A DNA stretch of 64,000 bases from Orobanche coerulescens (taxonomy: Eukaryota; Streptophyta; Magnoliopsida; Lamiales; Orobanchaceae): positions 48,184,358 to 48,248,357 of the forward strand of contig CM065801.1 of the NCBI GenBank assembly GCA_033398695.1, written 5' to 3'. Below the pieces are notes generated by a model. That model made no database searches, was not told the origin of the DNA, and saw only the letters and a list, made by a program, of their open reading frames with translations. Positions 32,552-43,896 of this stretch are shown piece after piece. Each line of letters opens with the position of its first letter. Position 1 is the stretch's first letter. The position numbers and the translations under genes were made by a program.

Positions 32552-34019
32552 TTATCTATTTATTTTAAAACTGTTCCTCATTCTTGAACTCTCAGGGCTA
32601 CAAAAACCAAATGCTGATCTGCTTCTTTGTCTTGCAAATGGAGATAAACTTTCAATATCCATCAAAGGTGAACATATCGGGTCCAATTTCCAAACGCTGG
32701 TCGAGTATGTTTTTTTTCTTCGTCCATCGTCTGAGAGCTCTTGTAATTTTTCGACTTTCTCATTACCATGATGTCTATTTTCCTTTAAACGATCAAGAAG
32801 CATTCTCTTCTCCTTCGCCAGTTGTTTGCCTAAAGAAAGAGGCGTTAACTCCTCCTTTGGTGTTCTTACTTCCGCGTTAAGCTCTTCCACGGCATTCTCA
32901 AATTTAGTACGTCCTTCTTCGTTGATATGACGGGTTTTTTTCAAACGAAAATTCGATAATAGCTTTTCCTTCTTGAGTTGTTTTACCGGAGGAAACGGAG
33001 GCAGTGAATCCGGTTTCGACTGCTGAGTCTCCTCTTTGAGAATGGAAAGCTCGAGTTGCAGTTCGTTGGCCTTGTTTTTGTATTCAAGTGCTTTAACCTT
33101 CCATACATCCACCTAAAAGAGGACGGATACATAAAATTAACAGAAACTCATCAGGTACCTTCAATTCAAAATAAAACAAAATGTGCACAAGAGTTTCAGC
33201 CCATTATATGTTTCTTATCCATACTACCCTTGCTTTTGGGTTTTTATCAAGACAGTCAATCCGGGCATCATGACATTGCCGAGATTGCCATCTCAACGGC
33301 ATTGCCGAGATTGACTGTCTCGATGCCGAGAAATGTAGCATATACGTATACATTATGAAGGGTATGACTCTCTTATGTTGATCAATAAAGATTTGCAAAA
33401 TCAACCCCATAGTTTCAAGTCGGCATATGTCTGGTTGCCACGTAAGCGCCACTTAGTAAGATTCAATTTACACTGATTTAAAATTAGGAAAAAAGTAACA
33501 AAGTTGAAAGTTGGTATTTTTATGGAAAATAATTTAAAAGTCACCAGCAAAATAAAAGATATAGCAAATTTCATGTATTTATATGCATTTTTCCCTCCTA
33601 AAAATACCCTGAAAAATTCAAACTTACACACAAGAAAAATCTTGATTTTTGATTCGATCAAAGTGATTTTTTTTTGCAACTTCTCTAGGTTATTTTGTAA
33701 ATACCCATAACCTCATGGATGGGTTATGTAATTAATTATCCTTAAAAATAAAATTCAAAAACTTTCTCGAGACAAACACAAAACTCCTTACAGCGTGCCC
33801 AAGGCATTGAATCTCGTGATCTGCATTGTAAGCTCGATTTTCCCAGAAATCTCGGGACGCGCGCAGCTCCTCCATCTCCCCGCGCACCTGCGCCAGCATT
33901 TCTTGCATTTGGGACCACTGCTCCGCCTCGGCTCTCACCTCCTCTACTATTTTTCGTACGACAGCCTTGCAGCGTCCAGAACATGACTTGCTTTCATCAT
34001 GTACCATTGTTATTGGTTC
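32552..34019 (-). CDS. Plant coiled-coil protein gene, last two exons (possible host gene)
   Basis: Two exons on the minus strand: 34019-33792 (76 codons) and 33112-32552, ending in TGA or an equivalent stop. The 679-nt intron (33791-33113) has a GTAAGG donor and a TTTTAG acceptor, and splicing keeps phase 0. The upstream exon is itself preceded by a T/C-rich CCTCACACAG acceptor at 34020-34029, so 5' exons are missing or distant. Residues include CKAVVRKIVEEVRAEAEQW and EELRASRDFWENRAYNADH, reminiscent of an uncharacterised plant coiled-coil family that I cannot name. The second exon has an internal duplication (KQLKKEKLLSNFRLKKTRH / KQLAKEKRMLLDRLKENRH) and a basic Ser/Arg tail. This is the only candidate host gene in the window. 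It may be a fragment, since the upstream DNA is poly-G and AT-rich repeats. Confidence 0.6.
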
Positions 34020-34134
34020 CTGTGTGAGGGGAAAAAAAAACATTCTTGAAACCACTACGAAATAGTAGATAACTATTTATGCAGCTAAAGACAAGCTAAA
34101 GCCTAATAAAATATTGGAGGATTGTGATTTTCAA

Positions 34135-34151
34135 GGGGGGGGGGGGGGGGG
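34135..34151. repeat. Poly-G run of 17
   Basis: Seventeen consecutive G residues; length may be unreliable in sequencing. Confidence 0.85.
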
Positions 34152-34539
34152 CGTGACAATTTTATGATTATTATTAACACAAATGGCAAAACAGCTGCCG
34201 CTGAAGAAGGCGGCGATTACTGCTGAAACACGGAGAAACAAACACTGAAAATCTTTGAAAACGTGTGAAACAAGTAGTAGTATTTGGACCGAGAAAGAAT
34301 CGATGAATTGGGGACAGACACTCGTCTTACTAAATAGTCATTCATTTTTAAAGAAATGTTTTTTAGCCATTTTTTCAAAAGATATCTTTTTAGTCCTTAC
34401 CACAGTTCCGTTCAAAAAAATCTTTAGAGTCTTATTTGAAATTCTATGTATATGTTAATACCCAGTTTAGGTTCCGTTCAAAAAAATATTTTCAGTCAGT
34501 TCAGTATAGCAAGATTCAGTTCAGTAAATACAGTTCGGT

Positions 34540-35060
34540 CTAATAAATTATTATTTTTATTATGATTATTGTTATTACTGATATTAATATCAGCAATAAT
34601 ATCATATATATAATCAGTATTGTTTTTCTGTTAACCATTATTATTATTGGTATTAATATTATCAATAACACTATATATAATTTTTTTATTAATAATCTTA
34701 TCATTTTTATTATTATCTGTAGTAGCAGTATTACTGGTATTGTTTATGTGTTTGGTGTAATATGAATATTGTTATTTAATATTATTAATTATTTGTATTA
34801 TTATTGACATTTAATTTTTTATTATTACTAATTTTATTATTATTTTTATTATTACAATATTAAAATTATTTTGTAAATGATTTTAATTAAGACTATTATA
34901 CATAATAATTTTTATTATATTTTTTAAAAAAATTATAATTAGGAAATATTATATATAATGATTATTATTATATTACTATTATTATTTTAAATATTTTAAT
35001 TTTAAATTGTTATACATAATTATTATCATTTTTGTTATTAATATTAATAATATTATTATT
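34540..35060. repeat. (ATT)n-like imperfect simple-sequence region
   Basis: About 520 bp dominated by ATT/TTA/AAT triplets with interruptions. The hydrophobic Ile-rich ORF at 34562-34765 is an artefact of this composition. Confidence 0.85.
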
Positions 35061-35640
35061 AATATTATTACTATGAGTCCAACACTTTTCAGTTCTGTCC
35101 AACAGAACGAAGCCTTTCGTTCCCCATATTTATCATGGTATAATCGGAGATAGATCGATCCATTGCTTCAGCATAATCCCTAAACCGTAGCCACACAGTT
35201 AATCATCCCGTCATAATAAAGATCAAGTTCTCACATTCCTGGTGAAAGATGGGGAATACAAAACCAATGTCACGAACAATAACTCTATTCTCGCTCCGGA
35301 ATACAACCCGTCAGAACTGGGTTTATAGATAAGGTGTAATTTATGTTTTTTTCCCACACACGCACACGAGGGGATCGTCCCTTGTCCTGAGTACCCCTCA
35401 AGAGGCTCGACCTCACCCCCGATCTAGAGGTAAGTTTTCCAGCATGACATGTTCGCCTCATTGTCCCCCGCTTGGGTTACAGGCCCGCGCATACTGGGCC
35501 CGGTTCTGGGTTAATGGTGTAATGTTATGTTTGATCAGTGGTTAATTAACTGTCACTACTAAATAGCGTGAACCACGTCAAGACGGCTCATGCGATTTGT
35601 GTTGGAAAAAAGAGGAAAATGGGACTGTTTTGAGCAGCCC
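35061..35640. other. Unassigned intergenic sequence
   Basis: No ORF or recognisable element. A C/G-rich patch at about 35360-35510 contrasts with its surroundings. Origin unknown. Confidence 0.4.
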
Positions 35641-35878
35641 ATTTGAGAGGCAAATTTGAGTGGATCCGACTACGAGTTAAAGTCGGAACTTAGTTTGAAT
35701 ACGTAGTACTCTGTAAGAGGTTTCCAAAACATGTAAGAACACTCAAAATAATTGAGGTATGAATGAGATCTAATGTTGCAAAGTGAGCTCTTTGGAAGTG
35801 AGTTTGGGATCCTATCCCACATTGAAAAAAAGTGAGAAGAATTGTGTGCGTATAAAGTGATATGCACAAACTCATGTT
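35641..35878 (+). repeat. Probable Copia LTR fragment, left of insertion Y
   Basis: Contains ATCCCACATTGAAAAAA and a TATA-like GTATAAAG at 35849-35856, features common in Tork/Tnt1-type Copia LTRs. It is interrupted after ATGTT (35874-35878) by element Y and continues at 40349. Copia internal sequence starts soon after, so this is likely the 5' LTR of that element. Confidence 0.45.
35874..35878. other. Target site duplication ATGTT (left, element Y)
   Basis: Repeated at 40344-40348, exactly flanking the TG...CA ends of Y. Confidence 0.92.
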
Positions 35879-37006
35879 TGTTGTGTCAAGAATTAACACT
35901 CTCCGACCGGCGATCGCCTCGGAGATCGGGCGACCGAGCCTTAGCCCAGCAGACAAGCTAAATCGGCCAACCAAAGGTCCCAGGACAAGTCCCGGTGCCG
36001 AGCGATCAACATCATATACGATCGTCTCTCGGCACTCGGCGACCGACTACTGGCGACCGACAAGCGGACGACCATCCCTCGGCACCTCCCGACCGACCCT
36101 TGGTGACCGACCGATGCCGACCCTCAGTGACCAGCTAGAGACGATCGCCTCATGTCGATCATGCCGATGGCCATCCAGTCGGCAAAGGTCAAACCTCTGG
36201 ACAGACACCACGTGCAAAAGCCGAGACAAGATCCGCATATCGCGGATCATTGACCGGCTTTGGCGAATCTTTCCACCGGTAGACAAGCCACCGAAAGTTG
36301 TCGGTAGGGCCGCATGTGACTCGGACGCGTCTTTGGCCCCTCATTGGACCGCCACCGGGCCTTGTAAGCTTTGAACTTTAGGCGATCACCTCTTCCTTGG
36401 ACGTTAGCCCGACAGCCCGGGTGATCGCCCCATTATAATATTGGCCGGCAGACGATCGCCCCATTATTATAATGGCCGGAAGGCGATCGCCCGCCCAAAG
36501 ACAAGACTCGGCTGCCACTATAAATACACGGCTCCCTACACTTGTCCAAGGACCGAACTTTTACCACAGAAAAGGCTTCAGAACTTCATTTCGGACCGAG
36601 ATTCTGACTCTCTAAACACTCTGCATTATCGCGATTTCAGCATACTGAATCAACACCCAGCACTTGGCTATCTCCAACTCTTGGCAACGACTATCTTCCG
36701 GTACTTCTTCTCCCGGCCTCTCTCATACAAGCAGACGATCGGCAGGGACGAAGAACACCAAGCTTCGCTCAAGAGCCGGATTAACAGAGTCTTTTTACAC
36801 TCATTGTATTTAGATTTCTCTCATTAATACTTGTATCCACGAATATTTGTATTAATATCATCTCGCGAGAGCATTCAAGCCCGGGCCTAACAAACCCGGC
36901 AAATCTTGTTTTATTTATCTTCTCTCGGAAGTGCTCCCGCAAATTGTTGTTTGTTGTCCGTCTTCCAGCAGTATTAATCTTCGGATAAATATTTTGGGCA
37001 ACTACA
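35879..37006 (+). repeat. Element Y 5' LTR
   Basis: 1128 bp, TGTTGTGTCAAG...GGCAACTACA. Rich in GCGATCGC / CGATCGCC motifs (35910-35917, 36483-36490 and others). TATAAATA at 36519-36526 is the likely promoter. Confidence 0.9.
36519..36526 (+). promoter_or_regulatory. LTR TATA box (element Y)
   Basis: TATAAATA in CCACTATAAATACACGGC; the 3' LTR equivalent is at 39856-39863. Confidence 0.75.
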
Positions 37007-37007
37007 A

Positions 37008-37025
37008 TTGGCGCTAGAGGAAGGG
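37008..37025 (+). promoter_or_regulatory. Putative primer-binding site (element Y)
   Basis: TTGGCGCTAGAGGAAGGG directly after the LTR; identical in element X. I did not assign the tRNA species. Confidence 0.6.
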
Positions 37026-37134
37026 CATCCAACCCTCAAATTTTTACACCTACCGTCCCGAAGAACACTCACTGTTCTCGGGGCAGATACTTGAAGTGAC
37101 ACTCACTGCACTTCAAAGAAATCTTTCAGAAATC

Positions 37135-38390
37135 ATGTCTTCCGCCTCCGCGTCGAAGAAAGCCGCTGACCAGCCAGCCAGACCCCCCGTTCCGTCCCAA
37201 TCCGAGCCGCAGCCGATGGTGGAAGGCAGCCGCCGCGGTCAGAGACGCTCGATCCCGTCCCTGGACGGCGGCCCGAGCCTCTCGCTCGATCATCTCCGAA
37301 CCTCGGAACAGATCGAGGAGGCCATAGCCGACCTACAGGAGCGACGGAGTGCTCTCGACGCGCCTCCCGCTATCACCCCCTCGGCCGTCCGCCGGAAGTC
37401 CAAGCGGAAACTCAAGGCGTTACTGGCCGAGCGATCGCCAGGAGGCTCTCGTCCGCAAGAAGAGGCGCTCGCCAGCCGGGGCACCTCTGTCTTCGATCGC
37501 CTGGGCAGTGACCCGACACAGCGGCCGGGCGATCCGGCCCCAGCTACGAGACGACGGAGTTTGAGTCCGTCACCAGGAGCTTGGCCTACCCGACTCCCAG
37601 AAGGCAGCCCAGCCGTCTGGCTCCCCCTCGTCAAATAGCCGAGGTCGGCAGCAGCGGGGTCGGGAGATCGGTACACGATCGCCTCAGCTCCCGTTCGCAA
37701 AGCCTATCAACGAGCGGCCGAGCCACGGCGATTGTCGCATTGCAACATCAGCTCGACGACATGAAGACGCTCCTGGAATCCAGGGCAGGCGCCAAGAAGA
37801 CGATCGCCAAGCCAAGCGAGCCGCTCGCGATCGACATCGAGCTCGCCCCCGTGCAGCACAAGATCGCTCCCCCGCAAACACCCTTGTACGAGGGGTGATC
37901 GGACCCCGAAATGCACCTGAGCAAGTTCAACATCTACATGACCGGGTGTGGGGCATCAGACGCGACCAGGTGCCGAATGTTCCCTTTGACGCTGGACGAC
38001 CTCGCCCACCGGTGGTACACTTCATTGCCACCTCGGTCCATCGGCTCCTTTAACGATCTGGCGAACGTCTTCACAAGGTACTTCGCCGCCAAGGTCGCTC
38101 GACCAGAAGGTCCCCATCGCATGCTGCAAGTCAAACAAGGGAAAGAGGAGTCTGACTCGGACTACATCAACCGGGTCGAGGAGATCATCCTCAACGGCGA
38201 GCCCGTAAGCGATGAAATCGCCCTCCACGTGGTCCTAGCGGGATTCCATGGTCTTTCGCCTATGTTCAGGCATCTTACGAAGGACTATCCCACGACCTAC
38301 GCGGTCTTCCGAGCTAAAGCCGCAGATTTCCTGGCCAGGCAAAGGCTTCTTCTTGGCCTAGGGGTAGCGCGATCGGTGCCCGAGCGATGA
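37135..38390 (+). pseudogene. Element Y gag, broken
   Basis: Start ATG at 37135 (MSSASASKKAADQ), equivalent to the X gag start. A frameshift lies within about 37580-37640 and a TGA at 37896-37898 where X encodes Arg. The capsid region (HLSKFNIYMTGCGASDATRC ... LAHRWYTSLPPRSI ... FTRYFAAKV ... RQRLLLGL) is well conserved with X. The C-terminal zinc-finger part present in X is missing: the frame ends at 38390. Confidence 0.8.
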
Positions 38391-39199
38391 CCTCCAGTCC
38401 TCCAGCCCGATCGCTATTACCCAGCAGAACCGGAGGACTCGTTCACCGCCTACAGTCCATCATGAGGGACTAAGGCTCGCGATCGCCTCCACCGCACATC
38501 ATAAAGCCATGGTCCTGGTAGTCGATGGAACCGACTGCTTCGGCCATGCAAGGTCCCTTTCGGCCGAGATCGCACGCCCTTCGTTTAAATACGAGGCCGG
38601 CGTAGTCTAAGGGCTCTCCAACATTAATCAGTGGACACGGTCGCCCGCCCTCAAGGTTCACCATCTAAAGATGATCTACCCGGACAAAGTGACACGTGCC
38701 ACAACCCCCGTCTCAACGTACACCGTCGAGGTCGGCCATCTCCATGGCGGTCTGAGGTGGAAGCAGAGCTAACAAAGCCGCGGGCGTGGAGTTGATTCAT
38801 CCGACGCTGCCCCGCGCAAGGACTCCACTAGACCGAGACCGCACGCCCTTCGTTTAAATACGAGGCGAGGCGCAGCCTAACAGAGGACCCTCATAATAAA
38901 GTGAGTCACGAGACACTCAATGTCTTCGCGCATCAAGACACGGTCATGGAGTCGGTCCATCGAACTCCGCGACTGTGCACGATTCCTCAAAACAAGCGAA
39001 ACCACCAAGTTTCCGAGGGGGATCGGCCAATGTTGTTTTTGCAGGTACAAGACCGAAAGATAGCTAGCCAATCGACCATGATAGCCCAAGTCCGAATCCT
39101 AAGTCAGCTCAGCAAGATCGCCCGTCCTCATCTTACACGATCGCCAGCAAGAATCACCTCGCCCCATGTCTTCAACATAGGAGCAAGCTGGGGGGCAAT
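38391..39199 (+). repeat. Element Y post-gag region with two diverged repeats and PPT
   Basis: Two units carry the core TCGTTTAAATACGAGGC at 38581 and 38850, about 269 bp apart, related to the three-unit array of X. A purine tract AAGCTGGGGGGCAAT ends at 39199 before the 3' LTR. No coding sequence is seen. Confidence 0.7.
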
Positions 39200-40343
39200 T
39201 GTTGTGTCAAGAATTAACACTCTCCGACCGGCGATCGCCTCGGATATCGGGCGACCGAGCCTTAGCCCAGCAGACAAGCTAAATCGGCCAACCAAAGGTC
39301 CCAGGACAAGTCCCGGTGCCGAGCGATCGACATCATATACGATCGTCTCTCGGCACTCGGCGACCGACTACTGGCGACCGACAAGCGGACGACCATCCCT
39401 CGGCACCTACCGACCGAACCTTGGTGACCGACCGATGCCGACTCTCAGTGACCAGCTAGAGACGACCGCCTCATGTCGATCATGCCGATGGCCATCCAGT
39501 CGGCAAAGGTCAAACCTCTGGACAGACACCACGTGCAAAAGCCGAGACAAGATCCGCATATCGCGGATCATTGACCACGGCCTGGCCGAATCTTTCCACC
39601 AGTCGACAAGCCACCGAAAGTTGTCAGTAGGGCCGCATGTGACTGACTCCGGACGCGTGCTGGCCCCTCATTGGACCGCCCAGCTGGCTGCCTGCTGTAG
39701 CTTTGGACTTTAGGCAGACTGCCAGCCTCTTCCTTGGACGTTAGCCCGACAGCCCGGGTGATCGCCCCATTATAATATTGGCCGGCAGACGATGGCCCCA
39801 TTATTATAATGGCCGGAAGGCGATCGCCCGCCTAAAGACAAGACTCAGCTGCCACTATAAATACACGGCTCCCTACACTTGTCCAAGGACCGAACTTTTA
39901 CCACTGAAAATGCTTCAGAACTTCATTTCGGACCGAGATTCTGACTCTCTAAACACTCTGCATTATCGCGATTTCAGCATACTGAATCAACACCCAGCAC
40001 TTGGCTATCTCCAACTCTTGGCAACGGCTATCTTCCGGTACTTCTTCTCCCGGCCTCTCTCATACAAGCAGACGATCGGCAGGGACGAAGAACACCAAGC
40101 TTCGCTCAAGAGCCGGATTAACAGAGTCTTTTTACACTCATTGTATTTAGATTTCTCTCATTAATACTTGTATCCATGAATATTTGTATTAATATCATCT
40201 CGCGAGAGCATTCAAGCCCGGGCCTAACAAACCCGACAAATCTTGTTTTATTTATCTTCTCTCGGAAGTGCTCCCGCAAATTGTTGTTTGTTGTCCGTCT
40301 TCCAGCAGTATTAATCTTCGGATAAATATTTTGGGCAACAACA
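39200..40343 (+). repeat. Element Y 3' LTR
   Basis: 1144 bp. Near-identical to the 5' LTR except for a rearranged block around 39650-39740 (just before the second half) and scattered substitutions. Confidence 0.9.
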
Positions 40344-40348
40344 ATGTT
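40344..40348. other. Target site duplication ATGTT (right, element Y)
   Basis: Matches 35874-35878. Confidence 0.92.
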
Positions 40349-41072
40349 CACAACCGCAAGTGGGACATGAGTAGACGTGTGACTGGGCGTCCCTCGCATA
40401 CACACGTGCGCCGCAAAAGAAAGAGAAATTCCTTGGAAAGTGCTACAACTGTGAGAAGATGGGTCATAGGACGGCTAATCGCAGGCTGCTAAAGAAGCCA
40501 AAGAAGAAAGATGGTAATGCAGCACATGTGATTACCGAACAAGTAGGAAATCTTGACCTATGTACTGTGACCTCCAAAATGAACTTACTTGCTCAAATAC
40601 CAAGGAGTGGTGGGTTGACACAAGAGCAACTAGGCATATATGCGCCAATAAGATAATGTTCTCCTCATTGGAAGAAACAACTGCCGGTGAAAAGCTGTTT
40701 ATAGTAGATTCTGCAACTTTAACTATCTTGGGTGAAGGCATGGTGATCTTGAAGATGACGTCTGGAAAGGAAATGACTCTTAAACGCGTGTTGTATGTGC
40801 CTAATATTCGCAAGAACCTTATTTCTGGTTCCTTGATGATTAATAATGGCTTTAGATTACTTTTTCAGTCTGATAACGTTATTTTGTCAAAGAGTGGTGT
40901 GTTTATTGGCAAGGGCTATGAGAGTGATGGGCTGTTTAAGCTCAATGTTATGACTGTTAAAAATAATAAAATGAAGAATTCTTTTGCTTACTTGCTTGAG
41001 TCTCCTAATTTATAGCATGCTAGATTAGGACACGTTAATTTTAATGAAATATTAAAGTTTAAAATCTTTTTA
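40349..41072 (+). pseudogene. Old Copia element: gag zinc knuckle, protease and pre-integrase
   Basis: A zinc knuckle is readable near 40447-40490 (CYNCEKMGHRTANR, with the last Cys changed to Arg). After frame changes a protease region follows in 40560-41015: WWVDTRATRHIC has Thr-Arg-Ala where DSGA/DTGA is usual, so the catalytic motif is altered. Then come LKRVLYVPNIRKNLISGS and GAG-pre-integrase sequence (HARLGHVNF) up to 41072. The gene is interrupted by element X and resumes at 49703. Typical of Tork/Tnt1-type Copia Pol. Confidence 0.8.
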
Positions 41073-41077
41073 AACCA
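41073..41077. other. Target site duplication AACCA (left, element X)
   Basis: Repeated at 49698-49702, exactly flanking the element ends. Confidence 0.93.
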
Positions 41078-42233
41078 TGTTGTGTCGAGATTTATTCACC
41101 TCGACAGGCGATCGACTTCAAGGGCCGAGCGACCGAGTCCACAACCAATCAAGCTATGGCGTACTCGCCTAAACGAAGATAACAGTCCACCTTCGAGTAT
41201 CTAGCGATCGACTCTCAAGGCGATCGCCCTTGGCACCTAGCGATCAACTCTAGTGCCCGACTTAGGACGACCGTCCTGTACCACGACAGAGACCTTCGTC
41301 CGTCAAAGTCCACGAAGACTGGATCTCAAAGCAGCACCCATGTGCAGATCCGCGACAGGCGCCGCATTTCATGGATCATTGACCACAGCCTGTCACCACC
41401 TTATCACCTACCGACAGACCCGCCGAAAGGTACAAGGTGGGACCGCCTGTGACAGCGACTCAGACGCGTGCAGACTTCTCATTGGACCGCACAGCTGGCT
41501 GCCAGCAACTCCTGCAGACTTTAAGGAGACCAGACCATGTGCTAAAAGACGACCGCCCGCTTATTATATTACAGCAGAGGCGATCGCCCGGCTTCTCCCA
41601 ATCCTATAAATAGAGAACTTCCAGCAACTGGAAAAAGGTTCTCTCCTCTCAGTTGGCAATTCATTCCTATCAGCTGGGAAATCATTCCGAAAAACATTCA
41701 CAAAGGTTCCTCTCAGTTGCAACCATGTGAAGAAGACATACACACTTTCAGGCTCTCGGCTTCATCTCTCAGATCTACCTTAGGATTTCTCTCTCAGCAC
41801 CTCTCAACCAGAAGACGGTCGGCAGAAGCAAGAAGTCTCCACATCGTAGATTTGAAGAGACTCACAAGCCCAGGAGCTCAGACATACAGCAGCTACACAC
41901 CGTGAGAGACTGTCGATTTCTCACGGTCGTCACAGCTCATCAAAGTTGTTACAAGAACTCACAGAGCATCATATCTGGTTCTTCCGGCAATCTACATGCT
42001 CACTAGCTAAGATAACTAGGGTCTTTACACTCATTGTAATTGTACTCTAACATTAATACTTGTATCCCAGAATATTCGTATTAATAATATCTCGCGAGAG
42101 CATTCAAGCCCGGGATTAACAACCCCGGCAAATCTTGTGTTATTTACTTTTCCCACGAAAGTGTTCTCGCATTTGTTTGCTATCCATCCATTCCAGCAAT
42201 ATTCATCTTCGGATAATATTTTGGGTAGCAACA
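41078..42233 (+). repeat. Element X 5' LTR
   Basis: 1156 bp, TGTTGTGTCGAG...GGTAGCAACA. GCGATCGC at 41220-41227 and 41580-41587. TATA at 41605-41612. Confidence 0.93.
41605..41612 (+). promoter_or_regulatory. LTR TATA box (element X)
   Basis: TATAAATA in TCCTATAAATAGAGAAC, 527 bp into the LTR; the 3' LTR copy at 49069-49076 is at the same offset. Confidence 0.78.
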
Positions 42234-42234
42234 A

Positions 42235-42252
42235 TTGGCGCTAGAGGAAGGG
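42235..42252 (+). promoter_or_regulatory. Putative primer-binding site (element X)
   Basis: TTGGCGCTAGAGGAAGGG next to the LTR end, same as element Y; tRNA not assigned. Confidence 0.6.
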
Positions 42253-42357
42253 GTTGAACCTTCATTTATATTCCTACCGTCCCGAAGAACACTCACTGTT
42301 CTCGGGGCATATACTTGAAGTGAAACTCACTGTGCTTCAAAGAAAGCCTTCAGAATC

Positions 42358-43896
42358 ATGACGTCCGCCACTACATCAAAGAGAGCCACTCTCCGAACCG
42401 CCGGACACCATATCCCGGCTCAATCCGAGCCCCAGCCGACGGCAGAGGGAAGCCGCGGCAACGCGAGACTCTCGATCCCGCACCTGAGGGGTGGCCCCAG
42501 CCTCTCACTCGACCAGTTCCAAACCGCGGAACAGATCGAGGAGGCTATGGCCATCCTAAAGGAGCGACGGGGAGCATGCGCGACGCCCGCTATAACTCCC
42601 TCGGCCATCCGCCGCGTGGGCAAACGGAAGTTCAAGGGACTACTGGGCGAGCGATCATCAGAAAGCCCCGATTCGCGAGAAAAGGCTCTCGCCAGACTAG
42701 ACGGTTCCGTATTCAGTCGCTTGGGAAGTGACCCATCATGGCGACCGGGGCATTCTGGCCCCTACCACGAGACGACGGAATCCGAGTCCGTCACCAGGAG
42801 TTCGGCCTACCCGACTCCCAGCCGAACACAAGTCAACCGTTTGGCTCCCACTCCGAACGCCAGGGGGTCAGTACTTGATCGCCTCGGCTCCCGCTCCGAG
42901 CGCCTAGCCGCGAGCAGCCAAGCCACGGCGATGGCCGTAATGCAACGCCAGTTCGACGAGATGAAAGCACTCTTGGATACTGGGGCAAGCACCAGTAGAA
43001 AGATCATCGGACCGACCGAGCCACTCGCGGTCCACATCGAGCTTGCCCCCGTGCAACCAAGGATCGCTCCTCCCAAAAAACCTCTATATGAAGGGAGATC
43101 GGACCCCGAGACCCACCTAAGTAAGTTCCGGATTTACATGACTGGGTGTGGGGCATCAGACGCGACCAAATGCCGAATCTTCCCATTAGCATTGGGCGAG
43201 TTGGCCCATAGGTGGTACATCTCGCTACCACCGCGATCGATCATCTCCTTTGAGAAACTGGCGAATGACTTCACGTCATACTTCGCTGCCAAGGTCAACA
43301 GACCCGAAGGCCCCCACCGCATGATGAAAATCAGGCAGGGGGAAGATGAATCCGACACAGATTACATCGACCGAGTAGACGAAATCGTCCTCACCGGCGA
43401 GCCCATCAGCGAAGAGCTCGCTCTCTACTCGGTCCTGGGGGGCTTCTACGGTCATTCACCCATGTTTAGACATCTCACGAAGGACATCCCCCCAACCTAC
43501 GCGATCTTCCGCGCTAAGGCTGCCGACTTTCTGGCCAGGCAAAGACTACTCATCCTCCGCCTAGGCGAGGAAACGCCTCCTCCTGTCCGAAAGACGGCAA
43601 TCGCCAAAACCAAAAAGACGGTCGCCAAGCCATCCGGCGACCACAAGGCCTTCGAGGATGTGGAAGCCCATCTCCTCCACAAGTTCAACCGAACTCCGGC
43701 CCACATTTTCTACACCATCAAGGGGCGCGAACTGCTGAACAAGCCAAAGGCGATAAGGGACCACGGTCATCTGGACCACAATCAATATTATGCTTACCAC
43801 AAGAGTCTCGACCACAGCACCAACCAATGCCGCGACCTCCTCAGACCGATCTGGAGATTGTTTGTGGAGGGCAAGTTGGACAGTTTATTGGCTTAG
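42358..43896 (+). CDS. Element X gag, intact
   Basis: An uninterrupted 512-codon ORF. N-terminal disordered Ser/Arg/Pro-rich part (residues 1-190), then the Retrotrans_gag capsid region (residues about 245-400: DPETHLSKFRIYMTGCGASD ... LAHRWYISLPPRSIISFEKL ... RMMKIRQGEDESDTDYIDR ... RAKAADFLARQRLL). The C-terminal zinc-finger-like stretch YYAYHKSLDHSTNQCRDL has H, H and C, but Tyr where Tat Gag proteins usually have the first Cys. As the sense protein of an element without pol, it could package its own RNA but would need protease and RT from a related element. Confidence 0.88.
   Translation: MTSATTSKRATLRTAGHHIPAQSEPQPTAEGSRGNARLSIPHLRGGPSLSLDQFQTAEQIEEAMAILKERRGACATPAITPSAIRRVGKRKFKGLLGERSSESPDSREKALARLDGSVFSRLGSDPSWRPGHSGPYHETTESESVTRSSAYPTPSRTQVNRLAPTPNARGSVLDRLGSRSERLAASSQATAMAVMQRQFDEMKALLDTGASTSRKIIGPTEPLAVHIELAPVQPRIAPPKKPLYEGRSDPETHLSKFRIYMTGCGASDATKCRIFPLALGELAHRWYISLPPRSIISFEKLANDFTSYFAAKVNRPEGPHRMMKIRQGEDESDTDYIDRVDEIVLTGEPISEELALYSVLGGFYGHSPMFRHLTKDIPPTYAIFRAKAADFLARQRLLILRLGEETPPPVRKTAIAKTKKTVAKPSGDHKAFEDVEAHLLHKFNRTPAHIFYTIKGRELLNKPKAIRDHGHLDHNQYYAYHKSLDHSTNQCRDLLRPIWRLFVEGKLDSLLA

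Larger units (their letters stand above)
35879..40343 (+). mobile_element. Element Y: short non-autonomous Tat-lineage Ty3/gypsy retrotransposon
   Basis: 4465 bp with LTRs at 35879-37006 and 39200-40343, TSD ATGTT, a PBS, a broken gag, a two-unit repeat region and a PPT. There is no protease, RT or integrase and no antisense ORF. LTR ends (TGTTGTGTC...CAACA), PBS, PPT and gag are related to element X. Gag type and LTR-PBS layout fit the Tat group of plant Ty3/gypsy elements. Confidence 0.85.

Noticed and set aside
34562..34765. Ile-rich 67-residue ORF that could look like a membrane peptide
   Set aside because: It lies wholly in (ATT)n simple sequence; ATT codes for Ile.
35061..35640. Possible host gene or exon in the GC-richer patch
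   Set aside because: No ORF above background and no recognisable protein or splice structure.
37290..37700. Minus-strand ORFs over the Y and X gag genes
   Set aside because: They are shadow frames of GC-rich gag coding sequence; the true antisense gene of X lies further 3' and has no counterpart here.
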